Assembly (NCBI GenBank): GCA_963813525.1
Contig: CAWEZI010000005.1
Location: 3,038,001-3,102,000, forward strand
Length of the DNA stretch: 64,000 nt
Direction of reading: 5' to 3'
Source of the DNA: Bog-756 sp963813525
GTDB taxonomy: Bacteria > Actinomycetota > Acidimicrobiia > Acidimicrobiales > RAAP-2
The notes under the pieces were generated by a model that saw nothing but the letters and a program-made list of their open reading frames with translations, was not told the DNA's origin and ran no database searches. Of the stretch, positions 16,955 to 24,939 are shown piece by piece; position 1 is the first letter of the stretch, and each line of letters starts with the position of its first letter. The translations under genes and the position numbers were made by a program.

Positions 16955-18142
16955 TCAGCTGTCGACCCCGAGGATGAGGCCGCTGGTGGGCACACCGGTG
17001 CCGGCCGTGACCAGCACGTGGTTCACGTCGGCCACCTGGTTGACCGACGTGCCGCGTACCTGGCGCACTCCCTCGGCGATGCCGTTCATCCCGTGAAGGT
17101 AGGCCTCACCGAGCTGGCCCCCGTGGGTGTTGATGGGCAGGCCCCCTCCGAGCTCGATGTTGCCGTCCCGCACGAAGTCCTTGGCCTCGCCCTTGGCGCA
17201 GAAGCCGAGCTCCTCCAACTGGTAGAGGACGTAGGGCGTGAAGTGGTCGTAGAGCACGGCCGTCTGGATATCACCGGGTGACAGGCCGGACGTCCCCCAC
17301 AGCTGCCGGGCCACCACCGCCATCTCTCCCAGCCCGCAGAGGTCGTCCTGGTAATAGGAGGTCATCATCTCTTGCCCGGGACCTGCTCCCTGGGCCGCAG
17401 CCTCGATGATGGCCGGCCGACCGGGAAGATCCCTGGCCCGCTCACGGGAGGTGACCACCAGCGCCTGACCGCCGTCGGTCTCCTGGCAGCAGTCGAGCAA
17501 ATGGAGGGGTTCGACGATCCAACGCGAGGCCTGGTGCTCCTCGAGGGTGATCGGCTTCTCGTAGAACCAGGCCTTCGGGTTGGTCGCCGCGTGCCGGCGA
17601 TCAGCCACCGCCACCCGGCCCAGGTCCTCGGAGGTGGCACCGGTCATGTGCAGATAGCGCTGGGCCGCCATGGCCACCCACTGGGCCGGCGTGAGCAGAC
17701 CGACCGGTGCGTACCAGGCGAAATTGGCCGTCTCCGCATTGGGAACAGGGGCACGGTCCTGTACACCCGTCCCGAACCGGTTGCCGGAGCGCTCGTTGAA
17801 GGCCCGGTAGCACACCACCACATCGGCCACACCGGACTCGACGGCCATGGCCGCCTGTTGGATGGTGGCACAGCCGGCGCCGCCGCCGTAGTGGATGCGG
17901 CTGAAGAAGGACAGCTCGCCGATGCCCAGGCTCCGGGCGATTTCGATCTCCGGATTGGTGTCCGAGCTGAAGGTGACCAACCCGTCCACCTCGGCTGGCT
18001 CGATGCCGGCATCCCGCAGGGCCAGGTCCACCGCCTCGGCGGCCAGCCGCAGCTCACTACGGCCGGACTCCTTGGAGAACTCCGTGGCCCCGATGCCCAC
18101 GATGGCCGTCTCGCCCACGAAGGAATGGGTCGTGCCGCTCAT
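16955..18142 (-). CDS. ltp2: Ltp2-like steroid side-chain aldol-lyase (thiolase fold)
   Basis: Last gene of the igr-like operon. Mycobacterial/actinobacterial Ltp2 cleaves the 17-hydroxy three-carbon side-chain CoA thioester by retro-aldol reaction, giving a 17-ketosteroid and propionyl-CoA. It acts in complex with the DUF35 domain of ChsH2. The 395-residue protein keeps the diagnostic stretches IVGIGATEFSKESGRSELRL, FFSRIHYGGGAGCAT, ADVVVCYRAFNERSG, LLDCCQETDG and NTHGGQLGEAYLHGMNG. The thiolase nucleophilic cysteine region is replaced (GGGAGCAT), as expected for this lyase. The ATG overlaps the chsH1 stop by 4 nt. Confidence 0.9.
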   Translation of the reverse strand: MSGTTHSFVGETAIVGIGATEFSKESGRSELRLAAEAVDLALRDAGIEPAEVDGLVTFSSDTNPEIEIARSLGIGELSFFSRIHYGGGAGCATIQQAAMAVESGVADVVVCYRAFNERSGNRFGTGVQDRAPVPNAETANFAWYAPVGLLTPAQWVAMAAQRYLHMTGATSEDLGRVAVADRRHAATNPKAWFYEKPITLEEHQASRWIVEPLHLLDCCQETDGGQALVVTSRERARDLPGRPAIIEAAAQGAGPGQEMMTSYYQDDLCGLGEMAVVARQLWGTSGLSPGDIQTAVLYDHFTPYVLYQLEELGFCAKGEAKDFVRDGNIELGGGLPINTHGGQLGEAYLHGMNGIAEGVRQVRGTSVNQVADVNHVLVTAGTGVPTSGLILGVDS

Positions 18143-18645
18143 CGTGACTCCGCAGCAGGCATTGAGGCCGACGAGTTGGTCCGCGATGGAAGGCGTAAGC
18201 GTACGGTGCCGGTGACGTGATCACCCAGGCTGTTGGCCCCCCGGATGGTCACTTCCAATCCCCCTTTGCCGTCGGCGTCGACGCTGTCGTCCTTGGCCGT
18301 CACCGACCCGGACATGGTCATGGTGTCGTCGGGATAGTTGGGTGCCCCCAGACGGATGTTGACGTCGGTCAGCACCGCCCCGGGTCCTGACCAGTCGGTG
18401 ACATATCTCCCGACCAGGCCGTTGGTGGACAGGATGTTCATGAAGATGTCCTTCGACCCCCGCTCGACGGCCAGTACCGAGTCGTGATGGACGTCCTGGT
18501 AGTCGCGCGAGGCGATGGCCGTGGAGACGATGAGGGTCCGGGTGAGGGGGATGGGAAGCTCGGGCAGTACGTCGCCCACGGACACCTCCTCGAAGGGCAG
18601 CGTGGTGGACCGGGGGCCGGCCGGGGCGGGGGTCGTCGGGCTCAT
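18139..18645 (-). CDS. chsH1: ChsH1-like MaoC hydratase subunit
   Basis: A 168-residue hot-dog hydratase subunit. In the mycobacterial ChsH1-ChsH2 heterotetramer, ChsH1 supplies the catalytic Asp/His that hydrate the enoyl-CoA of the three-carbon side chain. Here the motif is SRDYQDVHHD, with the D-x4-H spacing. The start is ATG 18645, which overlaps the chsE2 stop (ATGA); the longer open frame to 19104 is antisense-like shadow. The end overlaps ltp2 by 4 nt. Confidence is high because of family, order and coupling. Confidence 0.88.
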   Translation of the reverse strand: MSPTTPAPAGPRSTTLPFEEVSVGDVLPELPIPLTRTLIVSTAIASRDYQDVHHDSVLAVERGSKDIFMNILSTNGLVGRYVTDWSGPGAVLTDVNIRLGAPNYPDDTMTMSGSVTAKDDSVDADGKGGLEVTIRGANSLGDHVTGTVRLRLPSRTNSSASMPAAESR

Positions 18646-19802
18646 ACCGGCACCTGTCCGCTGGCCTTCAATATGTCGACCAGGTCCTTCCCCAACCGGG
18701 CCAGCTGGCTGCTGGGCGGTCCGAGCACCAGTTCGATCTGTTTGCCCCACAGGAAGTAGCGGTGGATCGGGTAGGAGATGTCGGCTCCCATCCCGCCGTG
18801 CAGGTGCTGGGTGGCGAACACGGCGCGCTGGCCGGCCTCCGAGGCAAACCACGAGGCGACGCACACCGCCAGCTCGGCATCCAACCCGTGGTCCAATCGC
18901 CAGGCCGCCTGCCACATGGTGACCCGGATCGACTCGGTGTCGATGGCCGCGTCGGCAGCCCGCAACATGGTCCCCTGGAAGGTCGACAGGGGGCGACCGA
19001 ACTGCTCCCGGGTGTTGAGGTAGGCGGCTGTCTGCGCCACGGCCGCCTCGGTCACCCCCACCTGGAGGGCACACAGCCCGGTCCAAGCCCGCTGCAACAT
19101 CCACATCACCACTGAGCTCCCCCGCGCCGGGTCCCCCTTGGCCAACAGGTCGTCGGCCGAGACCGGTACGTCTTGGAAGTGAAGATGGGGATGGATCTCG
19201 CGGTTGGTGGTGACCGCCCGTTCGATCCGCACCCCCGGGCTTCGTGGGTCGACCACCGCCACCACCACCCCGTCACCGAGGACCGCCGGAACCAGGACCC
19301 TGTCGGCCACATGGGCGTAGGGCACGGCGAAGGCCGTGCCCGACAGCACGACGCCCTCCGCCGTCCGCCGGGCACGGACAGACGGGCGGCCAGGGCCGCC
19401 CACGGCCACATCGCCGGCCACATCGGTGAGGGCGGCCGTGAGCACCGTGTCGCCGGCCCCCACTCCCGACAGCAGCTCCTCCTTCAGCCTCGTCGATCCG
19501 AACTCGGCCACCGGCATGACGCCCAGGGCGGCTGTGGCCCACAGCGGGACGGGCGCCACCGAACGGCCCTGCGCCTCCAGCACCAGAGCCAGCTCGACCA
19601 TGCCGTAACCACCCCCGCCGTACTCGGTGGGGACCACCAGGCTGAGAAGATCGGCTTTGGCCAGTTGAGCCCAGAGCTGGCGGTCGACCCGGTCCTCGCC
19701 GGCCTCGACCTCCTGGACCCTCTCCGGGGTGACCAGGCCGGCAAAGATGCCGGCCGCCGCCTCGGCGATGGCCGTCTGCTCCTCGTCCAAGGTGAAGTCC
19801 AT
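18642..19802 (-). CDS. chsE2: ChsE2-like (FadE29) acyl-CoA dehydrogenase
   Basis: One half of the alpha2beta2 acyl-CoA dehydrogenase that oxidises the three-carbon steroid side-chain CoA ester. It has 386 residues with the N-terminal helical domain (DFTLDEEQTAIAEAAAG), the beta domain and the C-terminal helical domain with the family signature REQFGRPLSTFQG, ending with GGMGADISYPIHRYFLWGK. Its start shares a base with the chsH2 stop (TGATG), and its stop overlaps chsH1. In Mycobacterium the order is fadE28-fadE29-chsH2-chsH1-ltp2. Here chsH2 lies between the two dehydrogenase genes, a local rearrangement. Confidence 0.85.
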   Translation of the reverse strand: MDFTLDEEQTAIAEAAAGIFAGLVTPERVQEVEAGEDRVDRQLWAQLAKADLLSLVVPTEYGGGGYGMVELALVLEAQGRSVAPVPLWATAALGVMPVAEFGSTRLKEELLSGVGAGDTVLTAALTDVAGDVAVGGPGRPSVRARRTAEGVVLSGTAFAVPYAHVADRVLVPAVLGDGVVVAVVDPRSPGVRIERAVTTNREIHPHLHFQDVPVSADDLLAKGDPARGSSVVMWMLQRAWTGLCALQVGVTEAAVAQTAAYLNTREQFGRPLSTFQGTMLRAADAAIDTESIRVTMWQAAWRLDHGLDAELAVCVASWFASEAGQRAVFATQHLHGGMGADISYPIHRYFLWGKQIELVLGPPSSQLARLGKDLVDILKASGQVPV

Positions 19803-20902
19803 CAGGCGGTCCCTCTCTCGTTTGCCGGGGACGCCGGGTCCGGGTCCGGTCGAAACACCGGCAGCGTCAGATCCTCGTCGTAGTCACAGAAGTCGACGAG
19901 GACCGGCATCCCGATGGCCACTGTCTCGGGAGTGATGTCGGCCACGTTGGCCACCAGCCGGATGCCTTCCTCGAGCTCGACCAGCGCCACCACCAGCGGG
20001 TAGTCGAAGGCCGGCACCTGCGGGTAGTGGTTGACCACGTAGCTGTAGATGGTGCCCCGGCCGGAGGCGGTCACCGCCTCCCATTCGAACGACTGACAAT
20101 TGGCACAGGCCGGCCGCGGCGGATGGCGGAGCTGCCCGCAGTTGGTGCACCTCTGAATCAGCAGCTTGTGCTGCTTCGCCCCCTCGAAGAAGAATTGATT
20201 GTCCTGGGTGAGGGCCGGACGGGGGCGCTTGGGGCGGGCCGGCGCATCAGTTTTGGTCGCTCCCTCCCCACCAGATACTCCACGTGCAGCGGCGCTGGGG
20301 CGCGGTTTGAACTTGAGGATCCGGAACAGCATGGTGGCCACCGGGTCGCCGTCCTGGTCGGTGTACTCGAGCCGCGTGGTGATGAAGTGACCGGCCCCCA
20401 GCCCCGTTTGCTTCTCCGACGACACCGAGTCGATGACAGATCTGACTTCGAGTTGGTCACCGGGCACGAGGGGCCGGACGTAATGCTGGTCGCAGTTGGT
20501 GGCCACCACTGAGGTGAACCCCGCCTGGTCCAGGGCGGCCATCAGCCGGTCGGTCGGTGCATCACTCTCCACTCCCTTGGCGGCCCGGGCCTCGTCCGCT
20601 TCCAGGGAGGCCCGCAAACCACGCATGATCCAGGCTTGGAGCATGGTGGGCGGGGCGATGATGCCTTCGAAGCCGGCCTGGCGGGCGGCGGCGTCATCGA
20701 CATAGACCGGATTGTGATCGCCCATGGCCTCGACCCAGTGCCTGATCATCGGGAGATTGACAGGATCGGCGCCCTTGAGGCTCGGACCGGAGGAGAGGCC
20801 CACAAAGGACTGGAGGTAACGGTCGAGGCTCGCCGGATCGGCGGCCGGCTCAGCCTCTGCCGACGAACCTGCTTCCTGCGATGGTGCTGTCGGCGTGCTC
20901 AC
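19802..20902 (-). CDS. chsH2: ChsH2-like MaoC-DUF35 fusion protein
   Basis: A 366-residue two-domain protein. Residues about 30-200 form a hot-dog (MaoC/FAS1 dehydratase-like) domain with GDHNPVY, in which the catalytic His is replaced by Tyr, consistent with ChsH1 carrying the active site. Residues about 225-355 form a DUF35 domain with a rubredoxin-like zinc site (CTNCGQLRHPPRPACANC) followed by an OB fold. In mycobacteria the DUF35 domain holds Ltp2 and couples hydration to aldol cleavage. GTG 20902 overlaps the chsE1 stop (GTGA), and the end abuts chsE2. Confidence 0.9.
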   Translation of the reverse strand: MSTPTAPSQEAGSSAEAEPAADPASLDRYLQSFVGLSSGPSLKGADPVNLPMIRHWVEAMGDHNPVYVDDAAARQAGFEGIIAPPTMLQAWIMRGLRASLEADEARAAKGVESDAPTDRLMAALDQAGFTSVVATNCDQHYVRPLVPGDQLEVRSVIDSVSSEKQTGLGAGHFITTRLEYTDQDGDPVATMLFRILKFKPRPSAAARGVSGGEGATKTDAPARPKRPRPALTQDNQFFFEGAKQHKLLIQRCTNCGQLRHPPRPACANCQSFEWEAVTASGRGTIYSYVVNHYPQVPAFDYPLVVALVELEEGIRLVANVADITPETVAIGMPVLVDFCDYDEDLTLPVFRPDPDPASPANERGTA

Positions 20903-22059
20903 CGGGCGGACCGTTTCATGCCCAGACCGGCCGTAGCCAGTATCTCGCGCTGAACCTCGTTGACCCCTCCGCCGAAGGTGTTGATCTGGGCCTGTCGCCC
21001 CGCCCTCTCGAGCTCCCCATGGAGAGCAGCCCCGGGCGACCCCGGACTCAGGTAGCCGGCGGCGCCGACCACCCCCAGCAGCCGTCGGTAGATCTCCACC
21101 GTCGATTCCGTTCCGAACACCTTGACGGCCGAAGAGTCGGCCGGGCCCAGAGTGTCGGCGGCCACCGCCGCCGTCATCCGCCAGTTGAGGAGGTTCTGGG
21201 CCTGGAGCAGGGCGTAGGTGCGGGCCAGATCAGCCTGGACCCACCCGACGTCGGCCACACCCCGGTCCACCGCCCATTCGGCCGTCTCCACCCACATACG
21301 CTGGGCCAGCGCACTGACGGCGGCCAACCCGACCCTCTCGTGGTTGAGTTGGCCGGTGATGAGGCGCCAACCCTCGTTGACCTCGCCGACCAGGGCCGAG
21401 CGGGGCACGCGGACGTTGTCGTAGTAAGAGGCGGTGGTGGCCACGCCGCCCACGGTGACCAGTGGCGTACAGGAGAAGCCCGGGGAGGAGGTGGGGACCA
21501 GGATGATGGAGATGCCCTTGTGCTTAGGGGCATCGGGATCGGTGCGGGTGGCCAACCAGATGTAGTCGGCCTGGTCGGCGCCGCTGGTGAAGATCTTGTT
21601 GCCGTTGATGAGCCACTCGTCCCCGTCGAGCACGGCCCGGGTACGCAGAGAGGCCAGGTCGGTGCCCGCCTCGGGCTCGGTGTAGCCGATGGCGAAGTTG
21701 ATCTCTCCGGCCAGGATGCCGGACAGGAAGAAGCTCTTCTGCTCCTCGGTGCCGAACCGCATGATCATCGGCCCCACCGTATTGAGGGTGACAAAGGGAA
21801 AAGGGGCCCGGGCCCGTTGCACCTCGGTGAAGAAGATGAACTGGTCTGAGGTGGGCCTCCCCTGTCCGCCGTACTCGGTCGGCCAGCCGATGCCCAACCA
21901 GCCATCCTTTCCCATCCGTCGCACAACGGAGCGAAAGACCTCGCCCCCTTCGCCTTCACCGTCGAGGGCCTGACGCACATCCTCTGTCAGCAGGTCGGCA
22001 AAATAAGCCCGCAGCTCCGCCCGCAGGGCCACCTGCTCCGGCGTCTCCTCGAGGTGCAT
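20899..22059 (-). CDS. chsE1: ChsE1-like (FadE28) acyl-CoA dehydrogenase
   Basis: First gene of the igr-like operon and partner of the FadE29-like subunit. ATG 22059 is preferred because GGAGGG lies about 10 nt upstream; an in-frame GTG at 22077 would include that ribosome-binding site. The 386-residue protein shows the acyl-CoA dehydrogenase plan: GWLGIGWPTEYGGQG, the FAD/substrate loop IGYTEPEAGTDLASLRT, NGNKIFTSGADQADYIWL, and a C-terminal INTFGGGVNEVQREILAT. The 317-bp divergent region upstream contains a KstR-like site 240 bp before the start. Confidence 0.88.
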   Translation of the reverse strand: MHLEETPEQVALRAELRAYFADLLTEDVRQALDGEGEGGEVFRSVVRRMGKDGWLGIGWPTEYGGQGRPTSDQFIFFTEVQRARAPFPFVTLNTVGPMIMRFGTEEQKSFFLSGILAGEINFAIGYTEPEAGTDLASLRTRAVLDGDEWLINGNKIFTSGADQADYIWLATRTDPDAPKHKGISIILVPTSSPGFSCTPLVTVGGVATTASYYDNVRVPRSALVGEVNEGWRLITGQLNHERVGLAAVSALAQRMWVETAEWAVDRGVADVGWVQADLARTYALLQAQNLLNWRMTAAVAADTLGPADSSAVKVFGTESTVEIYRRLLGVVGAAGYLSPGSPGAALHGELERAGRQAQINTFGGGVNEVQREILATAGLGMKRSAR

Positions 22060-22299
22060 GACGTGTGATCCCTCCACTCAGCGAAACTCCGGCCCATCCC
22101 TGTCACATCTACGCGCCCCCGCAGGCGGACCGCACCGGATGGCGGAGCGGCCACGACGACGGTGACACGATGATTCGATGACGGCCTCGGGCAACCGTTG
22201 CCCACGTCGACCTGCACCCCCGGCACTTCACGACCAGCGTCATCGGGCGCAGACGGCCCACGCATGGCGTGGACCACGGCGCCGCAGGCCTATGATAAC

Positions 22300-22313
22300 T
22301 GATACACGTTCTA
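22300..22313. promoter_or_regulatory. KstR-like operator between the igr-like operon and cyp125
   Basis: TGATACACGTTCTA fits TNNAACNNGTTNNA with one mismatch (TAC for AAC) and continues into the near-palindrome CGTTCTAGAAACG. It lies in the 318-bp divergent region (22060-22377), 64 bp before the P450 start. That region holds no other gene. Confidence 0.55.
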
Positions 22314-22377
22314 GAAACGTCATCGAGGGTTGCCATGCCGACAACGCGCGCGGCCGCTGCGATCACGGGGAGGCACC

Positions 22378-23607
22378 ATGGACGTCACTGACATCGATCT
22401 GAGTGATTCGGCCAACTTCGCCGACGGCGTCCCCTACGAGTGGTTCGCCCGACTCCGACGAGAGGCCCCGGTCCAGTGGCACCCGGACCCTGCCGGCTTC
22501 GCCGAAGGGTTCTGGTCGGTCACCCGGTACGACGACTGCGTGGGGGTCAACCGTGACTACGAGCACTTCTCCTCGTACCGGTCCGGCGCCCTGTTCACCG
22601 ACATGGACGAGGAGGCTCTGGCCCAGCAGCGCATGATGATGCTGAACATGGACCCTCCCATGCACACCCGTTACCGCCGGCTGGTCAACAAGGGTTTCAC
22701 CCCCCGGATGATCCGCGACCTCGAGGCCAACGTGGTGGCGGCGGCCGACTCCATCATCGACAGCGTCAGCGAGGCCGGGTCGGCCGATTTCGTCGAGCAG
22801 ATTTCGGCTGAACTCCCCCTCCAGGTCATCGCCGACCTGATGGGTGTCCCCCAGGAGGACCGGCACCTGGTCTTCGACTGGTCGAACAAGATGATCGGCT
22901 CGGAGGACCCGGAGTACCAGATAAGCGTGGACGCGCCGGCCCAGGCCTCGATGGAGCTTTTTGCCTACGCCGACGAGCTCTGTGCAAAAAAGCGGCTGGA
23001 CCCCCACCAGGATCTGTTCAGCGTGCTGACCCAGGCGGAGATCGACGGGGATCAACTCTCGCAGCTCGAACTAGACCTGTTCTTCCTTCTGCTGTCGGTG
23101 GCCGGCAACGAGACCACCCGCAATCTCATCTCCGGCGGCATGGTGGCCTTCTTCGACCATCCTGACCAGTGGGAGCGCCTCCGGGACGACCGCTCCCTGC
23201 TTCCTTCAGCTGTCGAGGAGATGCTCCGCTACGTCTCGCCGGTCATGCACTTCCGGCGCACGGCCACCGCTGACGTGGTCATCGGCGATCAGAAGGTGGC
23301 CGAGGGTGACAAAGTGGTCTTCTGGCATATTTCGGCCAACCGGGATGAAACGGTGTTCTCCCGGCCGGATGGTTTCGACATCGGCAGGTCACCCAACAAC
23401 CACATCGCCTTCGGGGGCGGCGGACCTCACTTCTGCCTGGGGGCCAACCTGGCCCGTATGGAGATCCGGGTCATGTTCGACCGGATCCTCGACCGGCTCG
23501 GCGACATCCGCCTGGACGGCGACGTGCAACACCTGCGATCCAACTTCATCAACGGGGTCAAGCACATCCCGGTGGCCTTCTCCCCCTCGGCGCCACTGGG
23601 TACCTGA
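22378..23607 (+). CDS. cyp125: CYP125-like cytochrome P450
   Basis: A 409-residue P450. CYP125 oxidises the terminal C26/C27 methyl of cholest-4-en-3-one to the acid. ATG 22378 follows GGGGAGG at 22369-22375. The I-helix motif is LSVAGNETTRN, the K-helix ExxR is EEMLRY, and the heme loop is FGGGGPHFCLGANLARM with the Cys ligand. The N-terminal half (MMMLNMDPPMHTRYRRLVNKGFTPR, MGVPQEDRHLVFDWSNKMIGSEDPEY) and the C-terminal FINGVKH closely resemble CYP125A1 as I recall it. CYP142 is a less likely alternative. Its position opposite chsE1 matches cyp125 beside fadE28 in mycobacteria, although there the genes are co-directional. Confidence 0.85.
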   Translation: MDVTDIDLSDSANFADGVPYEWFARLRREAPVQWHPDPAGFAEGFWSVTRYDDCVGVNRDYEHFSSYRSGALFTDMDEEALAQQRMMMLNMDPPMHTRYRRLVNKGFTPRMIRDLEANVVAAADSIIDSVSEAGSADFVEQISAELPLQVIADLMGVPQEDRHLVFDWSNKMIGSEDPEYQISVDAPAQASMELFAYADELCAKKRLDPHQDLFSVLTQAEIDGDQLSQLELDLFFLLLSVAGNETTRNLISGGMVAFFDHPDQWERLRDDRSLLPSAVEEMLRYVSPVMHFRRTATADVVIGDQKVAEGDKVVFWHISANRDETVFSRPDGFDIGRSPNNHIAFGGGGPHFCLGANLARMEIRVMFDRILDRLGDIRLDGDVQHLRSNFINGVKHIPVAFSPSAPLGT

Positions 23608-23655
23608 GCTCCTCCCCGACGGCCTATTCCCGTACCGCCCAGAAAGCGAACGCTC

Positions 23656-24549
23656 ATGCGTTTCCACCTCGCCACCACCTTCCTTCCCGTCGAAGAGACA
23701 CTGCGCCTGGCCCCGGCCTGCGACAGGATGGGCTATTCCGGCATCTACTTCTCCGATCATCTCTTCAACCCCCGCGACCTCAAGTCCCGCTACACCTACT
23801 CGACGGCACCGGACGGCGCTCCTTTCTGGGAGAAGGAGACCCAATGGCCGGACCCGATGTGCCTCATTTCTGCCCTGTCGACCATCACCTCCAATCTCAC
23901 CTTCACCACCGGCATCTACATCGCCCCGGTGAGGGACCTGATCACGGTGGCCAAGTCGGTGGGCACAGCCGCGGTCCTCTCCCATAACCGGGTGCGGCTG
24001 GGTGTCGGGGTGGGCTGGTGCGAAGAGGAGTACCTCCAGACCGGCCAGGACTTCCGTACCCGGGGCAAGAGGCTCGACGAGATGATCCCCGCCTTGCGTG
24101 CCCTGTGGCAGGGCGGCTGGGTCGAGTACCACGGCACCTACTACGACGTACCGGCCTGCCAGATGAATCCGTCACCCACCCTGCCGGTTCCCATCATCGG
24201 GGGCGGGCAGTCGGAGCCCGCCCTGCGCCGTGCCTCCACCCTCTGTGACGGATGGGTCAACACCGGGGCGGCGGAACCGGATGAGGCCTTTCGGGAGGCG
24301 GCTGCCATCGGTGACGCGCTCAAGCGGGCCGGGCGCCAGAACGAACCTTTCGCCATCTACCTGGCCGTGCGAGCCATGCCTGACCTCGATCTCTACCGCC
24401 GGCTGGAGGACGCCGGGGTGACCGACATCCTGGCCGCCCCGTGGATGGCGGTGAGAGCCTCCGATGACGACACCCCCGAATCACTCCACGACGCCCGGCT
24501 GGCCGTGTGCGAGCAGTTTGCCGAGCACGTCATCAGCGCCATGGCCTGA
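23656..24549 (+). CDS. F420-type luciferase-like oxidoreductase
   Basis: A 297-residue LLM-family protein of the TIGR03619-like F420 subgroup. It opens with RFHLATTFLPVEETLRLAPACDRMGYSGIYFSDHLFNP, then LTFTTGIYIAPVRDLITVAKSVGTAAVLS, RVRLGVGVGWCEEEY and PVPIIGGGQSEPALRRAS. It begins 48 bp after the P450 stop and is probably on the same transcript. F420 dependence is a family expectation. The substrate is unknown but is likely a steroid intermediate from context. Confidence 0.82.
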   Translation: MRFHLATTFLPVEETLRLAPACDRMGYSGIYFSDHLFNPRDLKSRYTYSTAPDGAPFWEKETQWPDPMCLISALSTITSNLTFTTGIYIAPVRDLITVAKSVGTAAVLSHNRVRLGVGVGWCEEEYLQTGQDFRTRGKRLDEMIPALRALWQGGWVEYHGTYYDVPACQMNPSPTLPVPIIGGGQSEPALRRASTLCDGWVNTGAAEPDEAFREAAAIGDALKRAGRQNEPFAIYLAVRAMPDLDLYRRLEDAGVTDILAAPWMAVRASDDDTPESLHDARLAVCEQFAEHVISAMA

Positions 24550-24632
24550 TCAGGTTCTGGGGCGCTTGTCCTGCTCCTTGCTTCGATCGTCGGTGACGAA
24601 GCGGGGGGACGACGCCTTCCGAGGAGAGTGCC

Positions 24633-24878
24633 ATGGTGTCCCTACTGTCCACCTTGTCCACGCCCATCATCGCCAGTGCGGGTGGAGCCATTTTGTACTG
24701 GCTGATCAGCTTCGTCCTGTGGGTGGTGATCATGGTATGGATCTACAACATCGCCAAGCGGAAGGGTCGCCACGCCGTGGGCTGGGTCATCCTCGGGTTC
24801 TTCTTTTCGCTGATCACCCTCATCGTCATCCTGCTCCTTCCGTCCAAACGGACGACCGGGGAGTACCAGAACAGGTGA
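24633..24878 (+). CDS. Small two-helix membrane protein
   Basis: An 81-residue protein with two clear membrane helices (about residues 18-40, AGGAILYWLISFVLWVVIMVWIY, and 49-69, VGWVILGFFFSLITLIVILLL). A basic loop (AKRKGRH) joins them and the C-terminus is short and polar. GAGGAGAG lies before the ATG. It sits between two F420-type oxidoreductase genes. I do not recognise the family; small phage-holin-like or superinfection-immunity-like proteins have a similar layout. It is probably a real gene, given the ribosome-binding site and composition. Confidence 0.7.
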   Translation: MVSLLSTLSTPIIASAGGAILYWLISFVLWVVIMVWIYNIAKRKGRHAVGWVILGFFFSLITLIVILLLPSKRTTGEYQNR

Positions 24879-24939
24879 AGGCTGCGGCCACTTACCCGAC
24901 GGGCGATAAGGTCATCGGGTAGCAGAGCGGGAGGAAACC

